From Mycobacterium botniense (lineage in GTDB: Bacteria; Actinomycetota; Actinomycetes; Mycobacteriales; Mycobacteriaceae): DNA of 64,000 nt. The notes under the pieces were generated by a model. The model was not told the origin of the DNA and searched no databases. It saw only the letters and a list, made by a program, of their open reading frames with translations. Positions 27,279 through 36,597 of the stretch are shown piece after piece. The translations under genes were made by a program, and so were the position numbers. Numbering within the stretch: the first letter of the stretch is position 1; each line of letters begins with the position of its first letter. The DNA is taken from positions 1,736,001 through 1,800,000 of the forward strand of contig NZ_BLKW01000002.1 of NCBI RefSeq assembly GCF_010723305.1, written 5' to 3'.

Positions 27279-28829
27279 ATGCTGCCGCGCCTGCTCAAGA
27301 TCCAACTGGTGTTGCTGACCGGAATCTCGGTCGTCGCGGTGGTGGTCTTGGGCTGGTATTACCTGCGGATCCCCGCCCTTTTGGGTGTTGGTCGGTACAC
27401 GCTGTATGCCGATTTGCCGCAATCCGGCGGGCTTTACCGAACCGCCAACGTCACATACCGGGGCATGACCATCGGCAAGGTGATCGCTGTCGAACCCACG
27501 GAGCGGGGCGCACGGGCGGTGCTGAGCATTGATGCGGGCTATCAGATCCCGGTCGACGCCTCGGCAAACGTGCACTCGGTGTCGGCGGTGGGCGAGCAGT
27601 ACCTCGACCTGGTATCGGCCAGCAACCACGGTCCGTACTTCCGGACTGGGCAAACCATCCTCAAAAGCAAGGTGCCCAGCCAGATCGGCCCGGCATTAGA
27701 CGCCGCCAACCAGGGATTGGCGGCGCTGCCGATAAATAAGGTGGAATCGCTGCTCAATGAGACATCGCAGGCGGTGGGCGGGTTGGGGCCCTCCCTGCAG
27801 CGGCTCGTCGACGCTACTCAGGCCATCGCCCACGACGTCAAGGGCAGCATCAACGACATCAACACGATCATCATGCATTCAGCGCCAATCATCGACAGCC
27901 AGGCCAATTCCGGCGATGCGATCGCGCAGTGGGCAGCCGGCCTCGCCACCCTCGCCGCCCAGACCGCGCAGCAAGACCGCGCGGTGCGCAACATTCTGGC
28001 CAACACGGCACCGACGGTCGGCCAAGTCAGCGCGACGTTCGACAACGTTCGCGACTCGCTGCCGCAGACACTGGCCAACCTTGAGGTTGTGTTCGATCTG
28101 CTCAAGCGTTATCACAACGGCGTCGAACAGTTGCTGGTGTTTCTTCCGCAGTCGGCTGCGGTCTCGCAGGCCGCTACCTCCGCCTATCCCGATCATGCGT
28201 CGGTGGACGTTGCCTTGGCGATCAACCAACCACCGCCGTGCCTGACCGGATTCCTCCCGGCGTCGCAGTGGCGCTCACCAGCGGACACCAGCACCGCCCC
28301 GCTACCGGCCGGCACCTACTGCAAGATTCCGCAAGACACCCCCGCCAACGTGGTGCGCGGCGCCCGTAACTACCCATGCGTGGACGTGCCCGGCAAGCGG
28401 GCGGCCACCCCGCGGGAATGCCGCAGCCCCCAGCCCTATGTGCCGCTGGGCACCAATCCCTGGTACGGCGACCCCAACCAGATCCGCAACTGCCCCGCAC
28501 CCGGGGCGCGGTGTGACCAGCCAGTGGATCCGGGCCGGGTCATCCCCGCCCCATCGGTCAACAACGGCCTCAACCCGTTGCCGGCCGATCAGCTGCCCGC
28601 ACCCCCGCCTCCGGTCAGCGATCCACTGCAGCGACCGGGGTCGGGCACTGTCCGATGCAACGGGCAGCAACCCAACCCGTGTATCTATGTTCCGTTCGCG
28701 GCCCCCACAGCGATCTACGACGTGCAGAGCGGCGATGTTGTCGGTCCCGACGGTCTGACGTACACCGTTGACAGTCCGGGCAACCTCGGCGACGAGGGGT
28801 GGAAGCAGATGCTGGCGCCGGCGGGGTGA
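27279..28829 (+). CDS. mce2F: Mce2F, Mce2 importer subunit
   Basis: 516 residues, the length I recall for Rv0594. ATG at 27279 follows a GGAACGGAG ribosome-binding site and the mce2E stop. Anchor about 7-30, MCE domain about 36-110, helical tail, then the four-Cys MceF region (PPPCLTG, TYCKI, NYPCVD, RECRS) as in Mce4F, with two further Cys pairs and a moderately Pro-rich tail. Last gene of the mce2 operon; no mam genes follow, unlike mce4. Confidence 0.92.
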   Translation: MLPRLLKIQLVLLTGISVVAVVVLGWYYLRIPALLGVGRYTLYADLPQSGGLYRTANVTYRGMTIGKVIAVEPTERGARAVLSIDAGYQIPVDASANVHSVSAVGEQYLDLVSASNHGPYFRTGQTILKSKVPSQIGPALDAANQGLAALPINKVESLLNETSQAVGGLGPSLQRLVDATQAIAHDVKGSINDINTIIMHSAPIIDSQANSGDAIAQWAAGLATLAAQTAQQDRAVRNILANTAPTVGQVSATFDNVRDSLPQTLANLEVVFDLLKRYHNGVEQLLVFLPQSAAVSQAATSAYPDHASVDVALAINQPPPCLTGFLPASQWRSPADTSTAPLPAGTYCKIPQDTPANVVRGARNYPCVDVPGKRAATPRECRSPQPYVPLGTNPWYGDPNQIRNCPAPGARCDQPVDPGRVIPAPSVNNGLNPLPADQLPAPPPPVSDPLQRPGSGTVRCNGQQPNPCIYVPFAAPTAIYDVQSGDVVGPDGLTYTVDSPGNLGDEGWKQMLAPAG

Positions 28830-29358
28830 ACAGTCGAGTTCCGCCTTGCGCGCACCCAGACGCACGAAAATGACCTCTCCGCAGATGTCGTGTGGACGGT
28901 TCGGCCAGCTGCCCATGTCCCATGCCAAGCACATGGAGGAGGGCATCATGCCCAAGACGCCCCCCTCGAAGGCAACCGCGGACATGTCATACCAGCATCC
29001 GGTTGCTCAAATACTTTGGTGCGCATGCTGATCTCGATCGTGCTGGATCACCGCGCGGAGTGCTGCGAACTGATCGCGAAGCTCAATGCGCCGTTACGGC
29101 AGCAACCCGAAGCGGATCGGACCCAGATCCGAGATCCGCACCGAGCGGTGAACTCCGGGCCGGAAACACCAGGGTGTTGCGGCAGGCACCCGCCCAGGTC
29201 ATCGAGCAACGGCCCGGCCCGGTTCGCGAGTGACCCGATCAGGCTGATACCGGGGCTACCGGCATTCCGCTCAATGGGTCAATGAGATGACGATCTTGCG
29301 CTCGTCGGGCTCGCCGGGACGTTAGCCTTTTATCGTTCCGACAACGGCGGAGGATCCG
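28830..29358. other. Intergenic region after mce2
   Basis: 529 bases with no convincing gene. Short open frames on both strands (for example 28890-29285 plus) have no start context or recognisable similarity. An AGGAGGGC followed by ATG near 28947 would open only 27 codons. The region may contain the decayed end of the ancestral mce2 flank. The GGCGGAGG ribosome-binding site of the next gene is at 29345-29352. Confidence 0.55.
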
Positions 29359-30633
29359 ATGGCTGCAACCTGGGACACGATCGATCGCTACGTCGTCATC
29401 TCGACGGACACTCATGCCGGCGCCGATCTTCACGACTACAAACGGTATCTGCCGGCGCGTCTGCACGACGAATTCGACGCCTGGGCCACGACGTACATGA
29501 GCCCGTTCGACGACCTGATCATCGCCACCGCCAACCGAAACTGGGACCACGAATTCCGGATGGCAGAAATGGACGCCGACGGAGTGGCCGCCGAGGTGCT
29601 GCTGCCGAACACTGTTCCGCCATTCTTCCCGACCACCCCCAACATCACAATCAACCTGCCCCGCACCCGCGAAGAGTTCGAGAAGCGTTGGGCCGGTGTG
29701 CAGGCCCACAACCGCTGGCAAGTCGACTTCTGTTCGCTCGCTCCGGCCCGGCGTCGCGGGTTGATCCAGATCTTTCCCAACGATGTCGACCTGGCATTGG
29801 AGGAGATACGCTGGGGCGCCGGGCAGGACTGCTTCGGCGGCGTGCTCATCCCGCCCGTCTCGCCCGGTGACTCGCAGGTCGCCCCGCTTTTTCATACCCG
29901 CTACGAACCGATCTGGGCGCTGTGCGCCGACCTGGACCTGACGGTTGTGCAGCACGCGGGAGCCGGTAGCCCCGAGATGCCGATGGACCAGCCGGCATCC
30001 AATGCGGTGCTGATCACCGAGATGGCGCTGTGGGCCCAGCGCACCCTGGGCCATCTCATATTGGCTGGCGTATTCGAACGTTATCCGACACTACGATTCG
30101 TGCCAACCGAGCAGGGCACGCTGTGGGTGCAGCAGCAGCTGGCCGTGCTCGACGCCATGGTGCCCACCATGAAATCGGAGGCCCACAACCGCACCTACGG
30201 CATGTTCGGGGGGTCGTCTGTCGACGCGTTGACACTGACCCCGAGCGAATACGCCCAGCGGAACTGTTATCTGGCCTGCGCGTTGGCCCCCTATGACTCC
30301 GCAACGATCGATTTCATGGGGGCCGACCACATCATGTGGGGCAGTGACTACCCGCACGAAGAGGGCTTAGCGCCCCACTCCAAGCTGGCCATCCGCTGGG
30401 CCCTGCACGACAGGTCGCAAGATGAGTGCCGAAAGATCTTGGGCGGCAACGCCGCTCGGCTATACCGTTTCGACCTTGATGCGTTGGTTCCGGTGGCCAC
30501 CAAAATCGGGCCGACAGTCGCCGAGGTGCACACACCGCTTGGCGACACCGGTTATCGCGCGCCGGCCGCTTTCGGCTACCGGCCGTTTGAAGGTGGCCTG
30601 GCCCTCAAGCGTCTGGCACCCGAACGCAGCTAA
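29359..30633 (+). CDS. Amidohydrolase-2 family protein
   Basis: 424 residues, TIM-barrel amidohydrolase of the ACMSD-related (Amidohydro_2) family, which includes non-oxidative decarboxylases and hydrolases. Starts ISTDTHAGADLHDYKRYLP where the usual HxH metal motif is replaced by DTHAG. Later landmarks are LTVVQHAGAGS (His), GVFERYPTLRFVPTEQG, and WGSDYPHEEG with the metal Asp. ATG has a GGCGGAGG site. Paralogous to the two genes at 35316-37812. Standing alone here; possibly part of the same pathway. Confidence 0.83.
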   Translation: MAATWDTIDRYVVISTDTHAGADLHDYKRYLPARLHDEFDAWATTYMSPFDDLIIATANRNWDHEFRMAEMDADGVAAEVLLPNTVPPFFPTTPNITINLPRTREEFEKRWAGVQAHNRWQVDFCSLAPARRRGLIQIFPNDVDLALEEIRWGAGQDCFGGVLIPPVSPGDSQVAPLFHTRYEPIWALCADLDLTVVQHAGAGSPEMPMDQPASNAVLITEMALWAQRTLGHLILAGVFERYPTLRFVPTEQGTLWVQQQLAVLDAMVPTMKSEAHNRTYGMFGGSSVDALTLTPSEYAQRNCYLACALAPYDSATIDFMGADHIMWGSDYPHEEGLAPHSKLAIRWALHDRSQDECRKILGGNAARLYRFDLDALVPVATKIGPTVAEVHTPLGDTGYRAPAAFGYRPFEGGLALKRLAPERS

Positions 30634-30908
30634 CGTCGCAGCAACCATGGGTTCGCCACCGGCCCCGGCTCGGCTGGGCGTGGCCTTTGCGTGTCGCGGG
30701 CCGAACGGCGCGCCCCGCGGATAGTGGACGCACAGACTAAGCCGAAAGAGCCCGGCACCAGCGCACCCTCTCAGTTCCTCAGTGGCGCAATCGATCTTCT
30801 CCCTGGCGACGGTGAGCAGCTGCTTGAAGGCGAGTTGCGCCAACTGCCGATGTCGGCGGTCTAGACCTGCACATAGCCGAGGCTCTTGAGTTCACTCACC
30901 GCGGCGTC

Positions 30909-32090
30909 TTAGATCATGGCCCGCAGCGGGCCCTGCGGTTCGATACCCAGCGAGCTTAGCGCCGAGGCGTGGAACACGGTGCCGGGCACGTGGATGGCGT
31001 GGGCGAGACCGGCGTGCGCGTCGCGCCAATAGCGTTGCAGCGGTTTGTCCATCCGCAAGGCGTTGCCCCCGGAGCGGGAGAAAATCTGGTCGACGGCCAT
31101 GACCGCACGCCACGCCGCACGGATCTGGGTGCGACGTCCGGCAGCGCGGTCCTGAAACGACACGTCCTTGCCGGCTTCGACGATATCGTAGATGCGGTCC
31201 ACATTGGCCAGCAGTTCCTGGCGGGCGGCGTTGATGTCGGCGGCGGCTTCGCCGATCGCGTACATGACGTATGGATCGTCCTTGATCGCGGTGCCGGTCG
31301 CTCCCACCCGGTCTCGTTGATAGTCCAGGTGGGCGGCCAATGCCCCTTCGGCGATGCCGACGACCGCCGCCGTGATCCCCAGCGGGAACATCGTCGACCA
31401 CGGCATCAGATACAGCGGCTTGGTCATGCCGGCCTTACGTTGCGCAGTGCCGTCCATGACCTCGGTGGCATCCATCGTCCGGTAGTCGGGCACAAACGCG
31501 TCGCGCACGATGATGTCCTTGGAGCCGGTGCCGCGCAGCCCCACGACGTTCCACGAGTCCTCGACGATCTGGTAGTCCTTGCGCGGCAGGATCATGTGCA
31601 GCATCTGCGGAGGCATGACCGGCGTGCCGTCGGCGTCGCCGAGCATGGCGCCCAGGATGATCCAGTCGCACTGATCGGTGCCGGAGCTGAACTGCCAGTG
31701 ACCGCTAAAAAGGTAGCCGCCGTCGACGGGTTTGGCCACGCCCTGCGGCGCATACGGGGACGCCACCCAGGTGTCGAAGTCATCGGCCCAGATCTCCTCA
31801 GCCACCCGTGGATCGGCATAGGCCAGCTGGTAGGGGTGCACCGCCACCACACCGGTGATCCAGCCGGCGGCGGGATCAAGGGCGGCGGTGGCCATCACGG
31901 TCTCGGCGAACTCGCGAGGATGGACCTCGTAGCCGCCGTACTTCGCGGTTTGCAGCAGCCGGATCGACCCGACCTCTTTCATCGCTTTGGTGGTCTGATC
32001 GGTCAGCCGGCCGATGCGCTCCGCCTCGACGGCCTGCTCGCGCAGCTGGTCGGCGATGTCCATCACCCGGTCGATTACTCGTTTGGTCAT
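30909..32090 (-). CDS. Acyl-CoA dehydrogenase-fold flavoprotein (HsaA/group D monooxygenase-like)
   Basis: 393 residues from the ATG at 32090. Acyl-CoA dehydrogenase fold: N-terminal helical domain, central beta domain (FSGHWQFSSGTDQCDWIILGA about 150-170), C-terminal helical domain with RSGGNALRMDKPLQRYWRDA. The active-site Glu of true dehydrogenases is not apparent and the overall pattern resembles HsaA-type flavin monooxygenases that hydroxylate phenolic steroid intermediates. The TAA stop is followed in frame by 15 sense codons (DAAVSELKSLGYVQV) and a TAG, so the C-terminus may have been shortened by a nonsense mutation. Confidence 0.8.
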   Translation of the reverse strand: MTKRVIDRVMDIADQLREQAVEAERIGRLTDQTTKAMKEVGSIRLLQTAKYGGYEVHPREFAETVMATAALDPAAGWITGVVAVHPYQLAYADPRVAEEIWADDFDTWVASPYAPQGVAKPVDGGYLFSGHWQFSSGTDQCDWIILGAMLGDADGTPVMPPQMLHMILPRKDYQIVEDSWNVVGLRGTGSKDIIVRDAFVPDYRTMDATEVMDGTAQRKAGMTKPLYLMPWSTMFPLGITAAVVGIAEGALAAHLDYQRDRVGATGTAIKDDPYVMYAIGEAAADINAARQELLANVDRIYDIVEAGKDVSFQDRAAGRRTQIRAAWRAVMAVDQIFSRSGGNALRMDKPLQRYWRDAHAGLAHAIHVPGTVFHASALSSLGIEPQGPLRAMI

Positions 32091-32453
32091 GCTGTCGTCC
32101 TTACGTCGAGGGTCGCGATCGATGGTCTGCTGCCCGTGATGATGACATCTTTGATGCTCGCGGTGAGCGGAAAAGCTGTTCCGGGGACCCGCGGTGTCGG
32201 GCCCACACGCAGGCTGCCATCGTCGCCGCATGAGCCGATCCGTGAACCGGCCCAGCCTGACCCCTGAGAATCCGTGCGTTGCTCGATGGTCGGGTGCGGA
32301 TCACGACCGTTCACCACAGCCATACACCGGAAAGTGTGCTGACGTCGGACACCACCGCGTGCGGCGGCCGGAGGCCAAGACTGGGGGAGCAAGGGTGGAC
32401 CGCCAGGCCAACCGTCACATACGTTATGGGCCAGTACGCCGGCGGGGGAACAC
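32091..32453. other. Intergenic region between divergent genes
   Basis: 363 bases with promoters for the minus-strand flavoprotein and the plus-strand genes. A 16-base segment at 32420-32435 (TACGTTATGGGCCAGT) nearly repeats 15494-15509 upstream of the intact SDR, so promoter sequence was duplicated together with that gene. Nothing else recognised. Confidence 0.6.
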
Positions 32454-32991
32454 ATGAAGCGACTTGAGGGCGGCCGCCTCCGGCTGACCGGCGCCGCCCG
32501 CGGTAACGAGCAGTCCACCGCGCTGCGGCTGCTGGAGAAGTACGCGGTCATGGGGCCGCCGGCATCGCCGCTGACGGTCTGGACCAAATCCGCGCCCAGG
32601 ATGCGGGCGAGAGGGGAGCGGTTCACCACTGCGGGAACGTCGGCGACGAGAAATCCGTGATCGACTCGACCCGTCCCGGTATGACGGCCTGCCGGCAAGG
32701 GCAATGTCGAGTTTTTACCCAAGCCCTCGCGCGACTATGCGCGCCAGGGTCTGCGCGCGGTGTGCGTCGCCCCCGCCCGTATCACGATCTCCGATGTCAA
32801 GGGGGATTACATTCCGCCCGATACGGATTGGTCGTTCGCTAAGCTGTCACCGATCTTGCTCACCAGACTGGAATCCAGCGGGGCGTCAGCGGGTGATCCT
32901 GCGGGCCGTTACCGGCGTGGTCGGCGCGCTGGCGTCCGAGGGCGGCGCGTTCACCGGCACCGAAATCCGAGACGGGGGAACCCACGCATGA
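32454..32991 (+). pseudogene. Broken duplicate of the SDR gene at 15544-16335
   Basis: Begins MKRLEGGRLRLTGAARG, matching MKRLEASRVLVTGAASG of the intact copy, and ends with segments matching its C-terminus (LRAVCVAPARI; GYIPPDTDWS; LSPILLTRLESSGA; then GAFTGTEIRDGGTHA in another frame). The centre, including the YAASK catalytic residues, is lost and at least two frameshifts are present (one near 32905). A shared DNA run TGGAATCCAGCGGGGC supports common descent. Its stop overlaps the start of the following hydrolase (ATGA), a former operon junction. Not a working enzyme. Confidence 0.85.
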
Positions 32992-33860
32992 CAGCTGATC
33001 TGAGCTACGACACCACCCGTCGCGAGATCGCGACCGAGGCAGGTGTTTTGCGCTATCACGAGGCCGGCGAGGGGCCGCCGCTGCTGCTGTTACACGGCTC
33101 CGGGGCCGGAGTGACGGGATGGCGCAATTTCCGGGGGGTGCTGCCCGCGTTCGCCGCGCACTTCCGTTGTCTGATCCTGGAATTCCCCGGCTTCGGTATC
33201 AGCGACGACTTCGGGGGCCACCCTTTGCTCACCGCGTTCGACGCGGTGGTCCGGTTCGTCGACGCGCTCGGTCTGGACACCGTCGATATCCTGGGCAACT
33301 CGATGGGCGGCGGCGTGGCAATCAACTACGCGCTCGCCCATCCCGAGCGGGTGCGCCGGCTGGTGACCATCGGCGGTATCGGCCTCAACATCTTCAGCCC
33401 GGGTCCCGCGGAAGGGATCCGGTTGCTGCAGGAATTCGTCGACGACCCGACCCGTGAACGACTGATCCGCTGGCTGCACTCGATGGTCTACGACCCTGCG
33501 GTGGTCACCGAGGAACTCATCGAGGAGCGCTGGCGCCATGCCACCGATCCTGAAACGCTGGCCGCCGCGCGCAGAATGTACGGCAAAGAGGCGTTCACGC
33601 AGCTGACCAAGGCCATGGAATCGTCCCCGGGACCGCAGCCGTGGGCGGTGATGCATCGGCTTACGGCGCCGACGTTGATCACCTGGGGCCGCGATGACCG
33701 GGTGAGCCCGCTGGACATGGCGCTGATCCCGATGCGCACCATCCCCAACGCCGAACTGCACGTGTTTCCCAAGTGCGGGCACTGGACAATGATCGAGGCC
33801 AAAGACGCGTTCGAAACCGTCGTGTTGGCTTTCTTGCTCCGCAAGGGCACCGCGCGGTAG
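32988..33860 (+). CDS. Alpha/beta-hydrolase, HsaD-like (meta-cleavage product hydrolase family)
   Basis: 290 residues, close to HsaD in length. Start is the ATG at 32988 behind GGGGGAA; the in-frame extension to 32760 belongs to the SDR relic. Oxyanion region LLLHGSGAGVTGW (about 30-42), nucleophile elbow GNSMGGG (about 103-109), acid WGRDDRVSPLD (about 230-240), and CGHWTMIE for the His. Sequence resembles C-C bond hydrolases of aromatic/steroid meta-cleavage (HsaD, BphD). No extradiol dioxygenase lies nearby, so the substrate may differ. Confidence 0.86.
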   Translation: MTADLSYDTTRREIATEAGVLRYHEAGEGPPLLLLHGSGAGVTGWRNFRGVLPAFAAHFRCLILEFPGFGISDDFGGHPLLTAFDAVVRFVDALGLDTVDILGNSMGGGVAINYALAHPERVRRLVTIGGIGLNIFSPGPAEGIRLLQEFVDDPTRERLIRWLHSMVYDPAVVTEELIEERWRHATDPETLAAARRMYGKEAFTQLTKAMESSPGPQPWAVMHRLTAPTLITWGRDDRVSPLDMALIPMRTIPNAELHVFPKCGHWTMIEAKDAFETVVLAFLLRKGTAR

Positions 33861-34188
33861 CGCCGATCAGGGTTGCCGGCTGCTCGCCCCGCGCAGCGCG
33901 TATCGCTTCTTGCGTAGTGGACGGCTGATGCGAGGCCGGTTTCACGAGCGCATCACCGGTGTGGTTGAGTAAACCTGCCAACTGTCGGGGCAGCAACGTG
34001 ACTCGGGCCATCGGGTCGTCGGTGAGCGAAGCCGCGGGTTGGCGTGGCAAGGGTGAATCACTGGGTGCGGGTGTCGCCCTGGTGGACCGTACGCAGGGTT
34101 GGCGCCGGCGTATGGTGCGACGGTGGCCGCGCGTTACTGTGCTTTGGTCGGCCTCCGCAACAAGCCGATAGAAAAGTTGGGCGCAGTC
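33861..34188. other. Intergenic region upstream of HadAB-like gene
   Basis: 328 bases. Short open frames on both strands do not resemble proteins. No hairpin terminator or operator stands out; presumably holds the promoter of the gene at 34189. Confidence 0.55.
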
Positions 34189-35220
34189 ATGACCACAGCA
34201 GCAGAGACGTCGGCGATCGAATCGCGCGTCGGCCACTACTACCAGATGGACCGCACCTATCTGGTCGGCCGCGAAAAGCTACGCGAGTACGCCCGGGCAG
34301 TGCAGGACTATCACCCCGCCCACTGGGATGTCGCCGCCGCCGCGGAATTGGGCTATCCGGATTTGGTGGCACCGCTGACCTTCACGTCGGTCCCGGGCAT
34401 GGCCTGCAACCGCCGCATGTTCGAGTCGGTGGTGGTCGGCTACCACACCTATGTGCAGACCGAAGAAGTCTTCGAGCAGCACCGGCCGATCGTCGCCGGC
34501 GACGAGCTGCAGGTCGATGTCGAACTGTCGTCGGTGCGACGGATCGCCGGCCGCGACCTGATCACGGTGACCAATACCTTCACTGATAGGGCCGGTGAAC
34601 GCGTGCACACTCTGCACACCACCGTCGTTGGCGTCACCGCTGAGGATGTCGATCCGGCGATCAAAACGGCCGCACAGAACGCGATGATGCACGACGTGAA
34701 CATCGCCGCAATCGGTGAATCCGATGCTGATTACGTGAAGACGGTGCGCCCCGAAGGCGAAGTCCGGATCGCTGCAGGTGGCATCACCCGCACACCGGGG
34801 ACGTTGTTCTTCGACGAGGTGCGGGTCGGCGACGAGCTACCGGTGCACCATGCGCGGCTGTCCCGCGGTGACCTGGTGAACTATGCCGGTGTGGCCGGCG
34901 ACGCCAACCCGATCCACTGGGACGAAGACATCGCCAAGCTGGCCGGGCTGCCCGATGTGATCGCCCACGGGATGCTCACCATGGGTTTGGGTGCCGGATT
35001 CGTCTCGGCGTGGTCGGGCGACCCCGGTGCGGTGACCCGCTATGCGGTGCGGCTGTCGCAGCCCGCGATCGTGTCGGCCGCCGAAGGCGCAGACATCGAA
35101 TTCAGCGGCCGGATCAAATCGTTGGACCCGGCAACCCGCTCCGGTGTCGTCATCGTCTCCGCGAAGTCGGGTGGCCGCAAAATATTCGGCCTGGCGACGT
35201 TGACCGTCCGCTTCCGCTGA
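34189..35220 (+). CDS. Fused HadA/HadB-like (3R)-hydroxyacyl dehydratase
   Basis: 343 residues, two hot-dog domains in one chain. Residues about 15-155 resemble HadA (REKLREYARAVQDYHPAHWD, LGYPDLVAPLTFTSV, IVAGDELQVDVEL) and residues about 205-340 resemble HadB (LSRGDLVNYAGVAGDANPIH, IAHGMLTMGLGAGFVSAW), with the hydratase-2 Asp and His in GDANPIHWD of the second domain. In M. tuberculosis HadA and HadB are separate proteins dehydrating FAS-II intermediates; a fused form isolated from FAS-II genes more likely hydrates or dehydrates a catabolic acyl-CoA. Start ATG at 34189. Confidence 0.87.
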   Translation: MTTAAETSAIESRVGHYYQMDRTYLVGREKLREYARAVQDYHPAHWDVAAAAELGYPDLVAPLTFTSVPGMACNRRMFESVVVGYHTYVQTEEVFEQHRPIVAGDELQVDVELSSVRRIAGRDLITVTNTFTDRAGERVHTLHTTVVGVTAEDVDPAIKTAAQNAMMHDVNIAAIGESDADYVKTVRPEGEVRIAAGGITRTPGTLFFDEVRVGDELPVHHARLSRGDLVNYAGVAGDANPIHWDEDIAKLAGLPDVIAHGMLTMGLGAGFVSAWSGDPGAVTRYAVRLSQPAIVSAAEGADIEFSGRIKSLDPATRSGVVIVSAKSGGRKIFGLATLTVRFR

Positions 35221-35315
35221 CCCCGCGGTTGGGATCCACGTGCCCGATGTCGTGTGACGGGGCGGCGCCTACCCCAATCAGCGGCCCCGCAGTGCGGCCA
35301 TGGACAGCATTCGTG

Positions 35316-36584
35316 TCATGTCTCCACAAGGTGGGGGGAAGGCTCCGCCCCCGTCAACCAGTGGCGGCCGACCCGGCGGGCGGTTTCCCACTTGGGGATG
35401 CTCACTGCATCGTCTTGGCCGAGGTCCTCGGGGGTCGGCCCGATGCGTTGGGCCAGGGGAGCGAGGGCGTTCAGGTCGAAGTTGTACACCTCGGCTGCTG
35501 CCAGGCCCAGCATCTGGCGGGTTTCCTCGATGGGGACGTCCCAAAAAGAGCGCCGCAGCCATTCACGGGTATGCGGCCAAGTTCCCTCCGGATGGGGGAA
35601 GTCATTGCCCCACAACATGTTTGGCACACCGATCTCGTAGCGCCGCGCCAGCTCCCTGCGCTCCGTGGTGGTGGCCCCGATGAAACAGTTGCGGTCGAAG
35701 TAGGCTGAGGGCGGCATCGTCAGATCGCCCTCCATCAGATGGCTCATCTTCTTGGCCGAGTGCTCGCGCAAATACCGCGTATCCATCAGCCAGAGCAGGT
35801 CGTTGGCCCAGAATGCGCCACACTCCGTGACTCCCCATCGCAGCCGGGGGAAGCGCTCGAACACGCCTGACCACAGTGCGAACCACAGCGGCCGGGCCCC
35901 CCACCAGCGCACCTCGGTGACATAGATGCCCAGATGTCCGCCGTACTCCTCCTGCGGGGCGGGACCGGAGTGGGTGTGCACCGGCATCTGCAGGTCCTGG
36001 CAGGCGGCCCAGACCTTGTCGTAGCGACGGTCGTGGTAGGGCGGGTAGCCGACCCAGCGCGCGGGGATCAGAATCCCGCCCCGCAACCCCGATTCCGCGG
36101 CTCGGGTGATTTCGGCCACCGCCGCGTCGACATCCGCCAGTATCGGCACGACCGCGACCCCGGCCCGCCGCTCGGGGCTGTGGCTGCACAGCTCGGCCAG
36201 CCAGCGGTTGTGCGCCCGGGCCCCGGCCATGGCACGCCCCGGGTCGAGCTCGCCCGATTGGCCCAGACCGGCCCCGAACGGGGCCCCGGCGACCCCGGTT
36301 ACGGCGTCGGCGTCGGGGAAGATAACCTCGCCGGCCACCCCGTCGCCGTCGAGTTCCTTGTCCCGCAGCCCGACATCCCATCCGCCGGCGATACCCTCTC
36401 CATGCTCGGCGAACCACGCCTGCGCGAATTGCTCATCGATGAACTCGCCAACCTGCGGCGCGGCAGCCTTTTCGGCCAGGTACGCCTCGAACTCCTCCCG
36501 ATACTCCGGGTCGACATATTCGCGGTACCGTTCGGTGGGCAGCTCGGCGTGACAGTCCGCGGAGATGATCACATAGGGGTCCAC
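35316..36584 (-). CDS. Amidohydrolase-2 family protein
   Basis: 422 residues from a GTG at 36584 with AAAGGACG upstream. N-terminus DPYVIISADCHAELPTERY has DCHAE in place of the HxH metal motif; MPVHTHSGPAP supplies the mid-barrel His; LWGNDFPHPEG supplies the metal Asp. An insert around residues 60-85 distinguishes it from the neighbour. Last gene of a four-gene operon (39566 to 35316); 13 bases after the previous amidohydrolase. Members of this family decarboxylate or hydrolyse ring compounds; exact reaction unknown. Confidence 0.83.
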   Translation of the reverse strand: MDPYVIISADCHAELPTERYREYVDPEYREEFEAYLAEKAAAPQVGEFIDEQFAQAWFAEHGEGIAGGWDVGLRDKELDGDGVAGEVIFPDADAVTGVAGAPFGAGLGQSGELDPGRAMAGARAHNRWLAELCSHSPERRAGVAVVPILADVDAAVAEITRAAESGLRGGILIPARWVGYPPYHDRRYDKVWAACQDLQMPVHTHSGPAPQEEYGGHLGIYVTEVRWWGARPLWFALWSGVFERFPRLRWGVTECGAFWANDLLWLMDTRYLREHSAKKMSHLMEGDLTMPPSAYFDRNCFIGATTTERRELARRYEIGVPNMLWGNDFPHPEGTWPHTREWLRRSFWDVPIEETRQMLGLAAAEVYNFDLNALAPLAQRIGPTPEDLGQDDAVSIPKWETARRVGRHWLTGAEPSPHLVET

Positions 36585-36597
36585 AGGCGTCCTTTCG

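Noticed and set aside
30460..30843. 127-codon minus-strand frame downstream of the first amidohydrolase gene
   Set aside because: Overlaps the 3' end of a clear gene, no good ribosome-binding site and no recognisable domain; the 275-base gap 30634-30908 otherwise shows nothing but the post-stop codons described for the flavoprotein gene.
30969..32267. 432-codon plus-strand open frame opposite the flavoprotein gene
   Set aside because: Antisense shadow rich in His, Arg and Gly; the minus-strand product is a recognisable acyl-CoA-dehydrogenase-fold protein.
32760..32987. N-terminal extension of the HsaD-like hydrolase
   Set aside because: In-frame codons upstream of 32988 encode the C-terminal remnant of the SDR pseudogene, not hydrolase sequence.
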